NCBI RefSeq assembly: GCF_907164915.1
Contig: NC_061863.1
Coordinates: forward strand, 2,355,840-2,419,839
DNA: 64,000 nt
Direction of reading: 5' to 3'
From: Impatiens glandulifera
Taxonomy: Eukaryota; Streptophyta; Magnoliopsida; Ericales; Balsaminaceae
Part shown: piece after piece, positions 59,699 to 64,000 of the stretch
How the letters are laid out: each line of letters begins with the position of its first letter
How positions within the stretch are numbered: the stretch's first letter is position 1
The notes under the pieces: model-generated
Told to the model about the DNA's origin: nothing
Database searches by the model: none
Seen by the model: only the letters and a program-made list of their open reading frames with translations
Program-made: the position numbers and the translations under genes

Positions 59699-62600
59699 TT
59701 AGACAAACTCCCATTTCTCATTCGCGAGATAAACATTTTCCACTCCCCCGTCGTCATATAAAATCTGTAAAACATTTTATAATAATAATCAGAAAATAAG
59801 TATCGATAAATGATAAAATTACAAAGAAGAGAAGATAAACCTTATGTTTTTAGTTATCGGATCAAATGAACAAATAAAACCTTCATAAAATCTGCAACAA
59901 ATGAATTACATTTTAAGATATAAATTACTTCATCTAAAATAAGTAACAAGTGAAAGAAATAAAATATTATATCATTAACTTACTCCATATATCTTGGCCA
60001 CCATACTTTAATCCTTGACCTTATCAGACTTTTGGTCATACACTATATCATTAGTGTAATGTTTTACCTGCATTGAATATTAAAAACAAAAATTAAAATA
60101 GAAACCAAAATAACTAGTAATCTACAATCTTACTTGTTATTTTCTTATACAATATCTTGTAAATAACACTTACTTTCTCTTTTCTCGAAATCTTCGACTT
60201 TGTCATAGAATTTTTCTCCCACATAATTCTCTTCCTGTATGAATTCTCATTGTTATTGAAATATAAAATTAATGAAGATGATAAGTATTTTATCATAATT
60301 GAAAACTTACATTTTCCTTTTTTACCATCCTCCTATCTCTTAGAATTTCATTCTTAGTATCCTTTATCTTCAAGAAGTTTAGGTGAAAGTATTTTTTTTC
60401 TGCAAGGATAAATTCAAATTTCAACACAATTTAAAAATAGATTGAAAGAAATAAAAAAAACAAATTAAAGTTACCTTTTTACTAGAACTCTCTTTAGCAC
60501 ATCTCTTTTGGTACTAAACAGATGTTGGTGATATATCTCAATATCATCACCAAAAACTACCTTCTTTTTTGGTTGTCTTTTTGGTCCTTGCATCCAAATC
60601 TTGATCCAGCTTCACCCTTTTGCATCCATCTTTTTGGGTATGGTTCTCGTCTATAAGCTTATGACATATGCTCATAGACGGAGAATCAAGACTAACAGCT
60701 TTCTTAGAAGTTCTTGTGCAGGCCGAAGAAACTTCAATATTGTTGACACGAATTACTCCACATATATCGCCAACAACATGATTGAACTCATCAAATTGAA
60801 GAGTTTCATTCCATGCAGCGTTGAGTAGAACTGGTTTGAGCTTCGCAGCACAATTCTGAAACACCCTTTCAGCCAATCTAAGAGCTGCTGGCAATACATT
60901 CTGAATTTTTTTTTTGAATAAACATGAGTGATAACTTAATTAAGCATAAAAATGATAGAATCAATTATCACCTTATTGTCTTTCTTCAAAATCACTAATA
61001 ATGGAGAAGCTGATTCAAGTGAAACAGATTCATTTTCTTCAAGTAGAAGGAGTCATAACTTCCACCATTGAAGAGAAGACATCATTTGGATGATAGTCCC
61101 TATGAATAAAACAAAGTAAAATCTTAATATTATCATACAAAGTCCAAAATTAAATAAAAAAAAGACTAGCTAATAGTTCAACCAACCTTATGGATCTCAG
61201 AAAGTTTTGGAATAATTCTACAATGAGCAAATCACATTCTAAATCCAGCATGACCACACCAAATTTGATCATATTAAAAGTTTTCAACACACCAATTCTT
61301 CTAGTATATGAACTGCTAGAAAAATCAGACAAGTCTTTGAAACATAATATAATCAATTGTAAGATCACCTGAAAATATACAGACAATTCAATTAGAAGAA
61401 CAAGTAATCACACGTAGAAATAATTTTTGTAAAAGTTTATATATGTACCTTTATCTTTTCATCATTAAATGGTACTTCTGGTGCAGTAATTCGAAATATT
61501 TCACTAAGGCAGGAAACAACAAGAATTTTAATGTCGATATTTGAATGATTGAGAAGTTCTTCTTTACTCAATGCCTCTATTGATGGAGTAATGGATTCTA
61601 GAATCGATATAGATGGCATTTGTTCCACTTTTGATAAGATGTATTCAACAATCTACATTGAACAAATATTAAGAATGAAACAATTAAAGATACAACTTCA
61701 AACACTTGAAAAAATTGGCTTAGAACTTATCATCAACATTAATAAAAAATAAACAATAACTATCATAATGTAAACTTAACATGACAAATCATGGTAAGAT
61801 AGAAATCATTGCTGGTGTGCATGAACTAAATGTCATTTTAATTTGTTAGCAATTCAACATGTAAAATCTATCATGAGTTACTAGGCAATTGGCAACATAA
61901 TATAGCCATCTATAAATTAAAGAGGCAAATCGGATCAAAAGCAATGGTGTTCTCCAATTTAGTCAAACAATATTGGGGAATAATGTAATAGGGTTATGTA
62001 GCTTAAGTTTGTGAAAATATCAACTTAACCCTATTGAAATAAATTTCTAAGTCACACTTTTACCTTCTTTATTGTCACTAGGACTATTCTCATTCATTTG
62101 GATAACTACTTCATTAGACAACACATTCGTCTCCTCTTGCGCCAACGACTTCATTAGACAACACATTGCTTTGCGGCGCCTATCTTGAAATCGCCAGTAC
62201 TCATATTCACAAAGTTATTGGATGCGGCGTCTAAGTATTTGTAGTCAATTTATTTTAGGGGTTTCATTTATTTCTTAAGGGGTACATAATTGATATTAGA
62301 GGATTATGTACCCCTTTATCTCATATGGGGCCGTGTCATTTGGATCGAGGTCTCATTTCTCCTTAACGAGGTTTGATCCGGTGATTATTGGTTCATTTTC
62401 TTATTGTTCTATTTTGTTAGGTGTGAATTTGTTTAACTCTTCTAATAGATTATATCATAGTTGATCCTTTTTAAGACAATCTCATATTTATACTTATGAG
62501 TTTTCCTTCTTTACCATTCAATATGATGAGTTGGTCATCCAAGAGAGTCTCATTTTGCAACACAACCATTCTCTTCATTATCAGATTTAAGGGATTCAAT

Positions 62601-63733
62601 GATAAGGTGTTGTGTATACAATTGTACAAATCATTGTGCTAAAGTTGTCACAATGTTGAAATGACTATTACTTCATATGAGATTCTCTAATTATGATAAA
62701 TCAATATGGAGCTTGAATTCTTTTCTAGATGCTGAGTCAAAAGACTCCACGTTGGATTCTTTTCTAGATGTTGAATCCAAATTGATGTCAAACGAGAGGA
62801 ATAAGATGATGGAAGATTCCAAGCCCAATTTAAAGTCTTGGTCCCCTTTGATTCTCCTCTGAAATTCTCTTCCAGCCAATTGAACCAGACTAAGGATGTA
62901 AGCCACTGTCATGCACAATTCTTCTCCTACGAAGAAATCTCGATGACGGACTCAACTCATGACAAATGTTTTGAAGTAGTTATTATATATGGGATTTCAT
63001 GGAATTTGTGGGGACTGAGGACAAATTAATAGACTTCGTAATAGAGAAAAAGGGAATCAATTTCCTCTACAATATATATTTAACTACAATGGACTAAAGG
63101 GTGAAAACACAATGAATGAGATATTCGCATTCAGTGGATTTGAATATAGTTTCGAGGACCTTGAGATGTATCAATGAAGCCGCTTTGAGAGGAAATTTTG
63201 GACATTTCTAATGTTGTTTGTCGTTTTATTGTCTTAAATTATTTTGTCGTGACTTGTATTGAATTGATATGGTTGGATTTTTCTTTTTTTTCAAGAGCCA
63301 AATTCAAATGGCATAACACAACTTTTAGCTACAATATGATCATCCCTTAGAAAGATATGTCATTGTGATTCAAAATTGAATCTTGGTTCTCGGGTTTTTA
63401 GGGAATCAGGATATAAATATGAACTTTTCATATTGTTTTCATTTGTTGTGAAATACTTTTGTCTACACTTGCGCATTGAATATGTCTAGGATATGAACTA
63501 CTTTTGTCATAACTTGCGTTGAACAAGTCTACCCTATTCTCCAATAAATGTATATATTAAAAGCAAATTAAGTTAAGAAATATTTGACATGGATAAGATT
63601 AAATTAGGAAGAAAAATATTCTAAGATAACATGGCTACTTACTTGAAGCATTTTGATAAGTTCATCCATTGAAGCCAAATTAGTTGTACACAAAGAAGTT
63701 CATCCCAATATTCATCAGATCCCTTTCCAACAT
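59699..63733 (-). pseudogene. PDS5C: PDS5C-like cohesin cofactor pseudogene
   Basis: Recognisable exons on the minus strand: 63733-63643, 61652-61449, 61368-61187, 61099-60972, 60900-60561, 60042-59984, 59891-59841, 59764-59699, with unclear exons between 60561 and 60042. PDS5 HEAT-type segments are plain: 'SIEALSKEELLNHSNIDIKI', 'SEIFRITAPEVPFNDEKIK', 'GVVMLDLECDLLIVELFQ', 'RVFQNCAAKLKPVL'. After a basic linker come pieces of the C-terminal Tudor domain ('SRIKVWWPRY', 'FYEGFICSFDP', 'ILYDDGGVENVYLANEKWEF'). PDS5 binds cohesin and controls chromatid pairing; PDS5C-type proteins carry this Tudor domain. Three breaks are seen: at about 63690-63702 in the first exon, one extra base at about 61043-61052, and one missing base in an A run at about 59846-59852. 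Exon 1 lies 2 kb from the next exon. Probably a decayed paralogue; unannotated exons could change details. Confidence 0.75.
61653..63642 (-). other. Long intron of the PDS5C-like locus
   Basis: About 2 kb separates the two N-terminal PDS5 exons, much more than the other introns here (80-250 bp). It contains a short repeat (ACTTCATTAGACAACACATT near 62107 and 62149) and mixed-composition DNA that looks inserted. A plus-strand 'ISWNLWGLR' near 62990 recalls LINE endonuclease starts, but nothing else supports a LINE. Confidence 0.5.
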
Positions 63734-64000
63734 GTTGTATGAAGCTCCATTTCTTTTTCCTGTAGATCCAAAAGAGATAACAAATAATTGTATTTCTTAA
63801 ACAAAATTATGAATTATGTATAGAAAAAATGAAATAGGACTTCCTAGAACCCTAGATACCTGGTTGGGGGCTAAGCAACTTAATTAGCTTTAGTTGAAAG
63901 TTGAAAGAGTTAGAATGAGAAAATGAGACTTGGAGAAAACTTTCAGTAGAAATGAAAATAGGTAAGAAATTGCTTCTAGTTAGAAAGGGTAAACTATTTA
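63734..64000 (-). other. Probable leader of the PDS5C-like locus
   Basis: Splice signals suggest a leader exon ending near 63860 (donor GTATCTAGGG) and an acceptor TCTACAG near 63765 before the first coding segment. The window ends here, so the promoter is not seen. Confidence 0.4.

Noticed and set aside
62960..63030. Possible LINE endonuclease start ('ISWNLWGLR', plus strand)
   Set aside because: A stop follows at once and no reverse transcriptase or poly(A) tail is nearby; the match is too short.

Overview
The window is nuclear DNA from a flowering plant, almost certainly a eudicot. The evidence is a set of conserved plant genes (FBL15/SLOMO, CID7, GOS11, COPT5, CAF1, a BRCT protein, a PDS5C-like locus) split by short GT-AG introns, very AT-rich intergenic DNA, and typical plant transposons. 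The species cannot be named from the sequence.

Layout. 1-9060 is accessory DNA: a solo LTR (428-1743), a DUF7745/plant-mobile-domain-like gene (1772-2938, minus), an array of the palindrome GAAGATATCTTC (3135-3700), a broken nine-exon Ulp1-type (C48) protease gene (3872-7734, minus), and four subterminal repeat units (7870-9060). The same motif on both sides suggests one large, decayed DNA transposon. 9459-10041 is a hAT-type MITE with an 8-bp target duplication. 10640-15406 is a decayed Ty1/copia element on the minus strand, with a second hAT-type MITE inserted in its gag. 15332-17240 is a patchwork of local duplications.

18818-26234 is an intact 17-exon F-box/LRR gene (FBL15/SLOMO, 1006 aa by my model). 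27849-28280 is COPT5 (minus). 29256-30165 is a third hAT-type MITE, followed by about three tRNA-like (SINE-like) tandem repeats (30969-31860). 33736-37332 is CID7 (PAM2, CUE, DUF1771, Smr). It converges on a ten-exon BRCT gene (37641-41516, minus) that carries a U12-type AT-AC intron. GOS11 (44675-49139, minus) has introns loaded with Tourist-like MITEs. CAF1 deadenylase is at 51779-52600 (minus). 53040-59234 is gene-free, with a GC-ended MITE (55438-55907) and an element-like interval with similar inverted ends (57471-59234). The window ends in a PDS5C-like pseudogene (59699-63733, minus) with three separate frame disruptions.

The housekeeping genes do not form a pathway or cluster. They act in ubiquitin ligation, copper transport, mRNA translation and decay, DNA repair, Golgi fusion and cohesion. 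All of them are intact over many exons, while the Ulp1, copia and PDS5C loci each carry several disruptions. That contrast argues that the breaks are real decay rather than base-calling error. All exon models come from reading the sequence by eye and checking that splice phases close; none was tested against transcripts.
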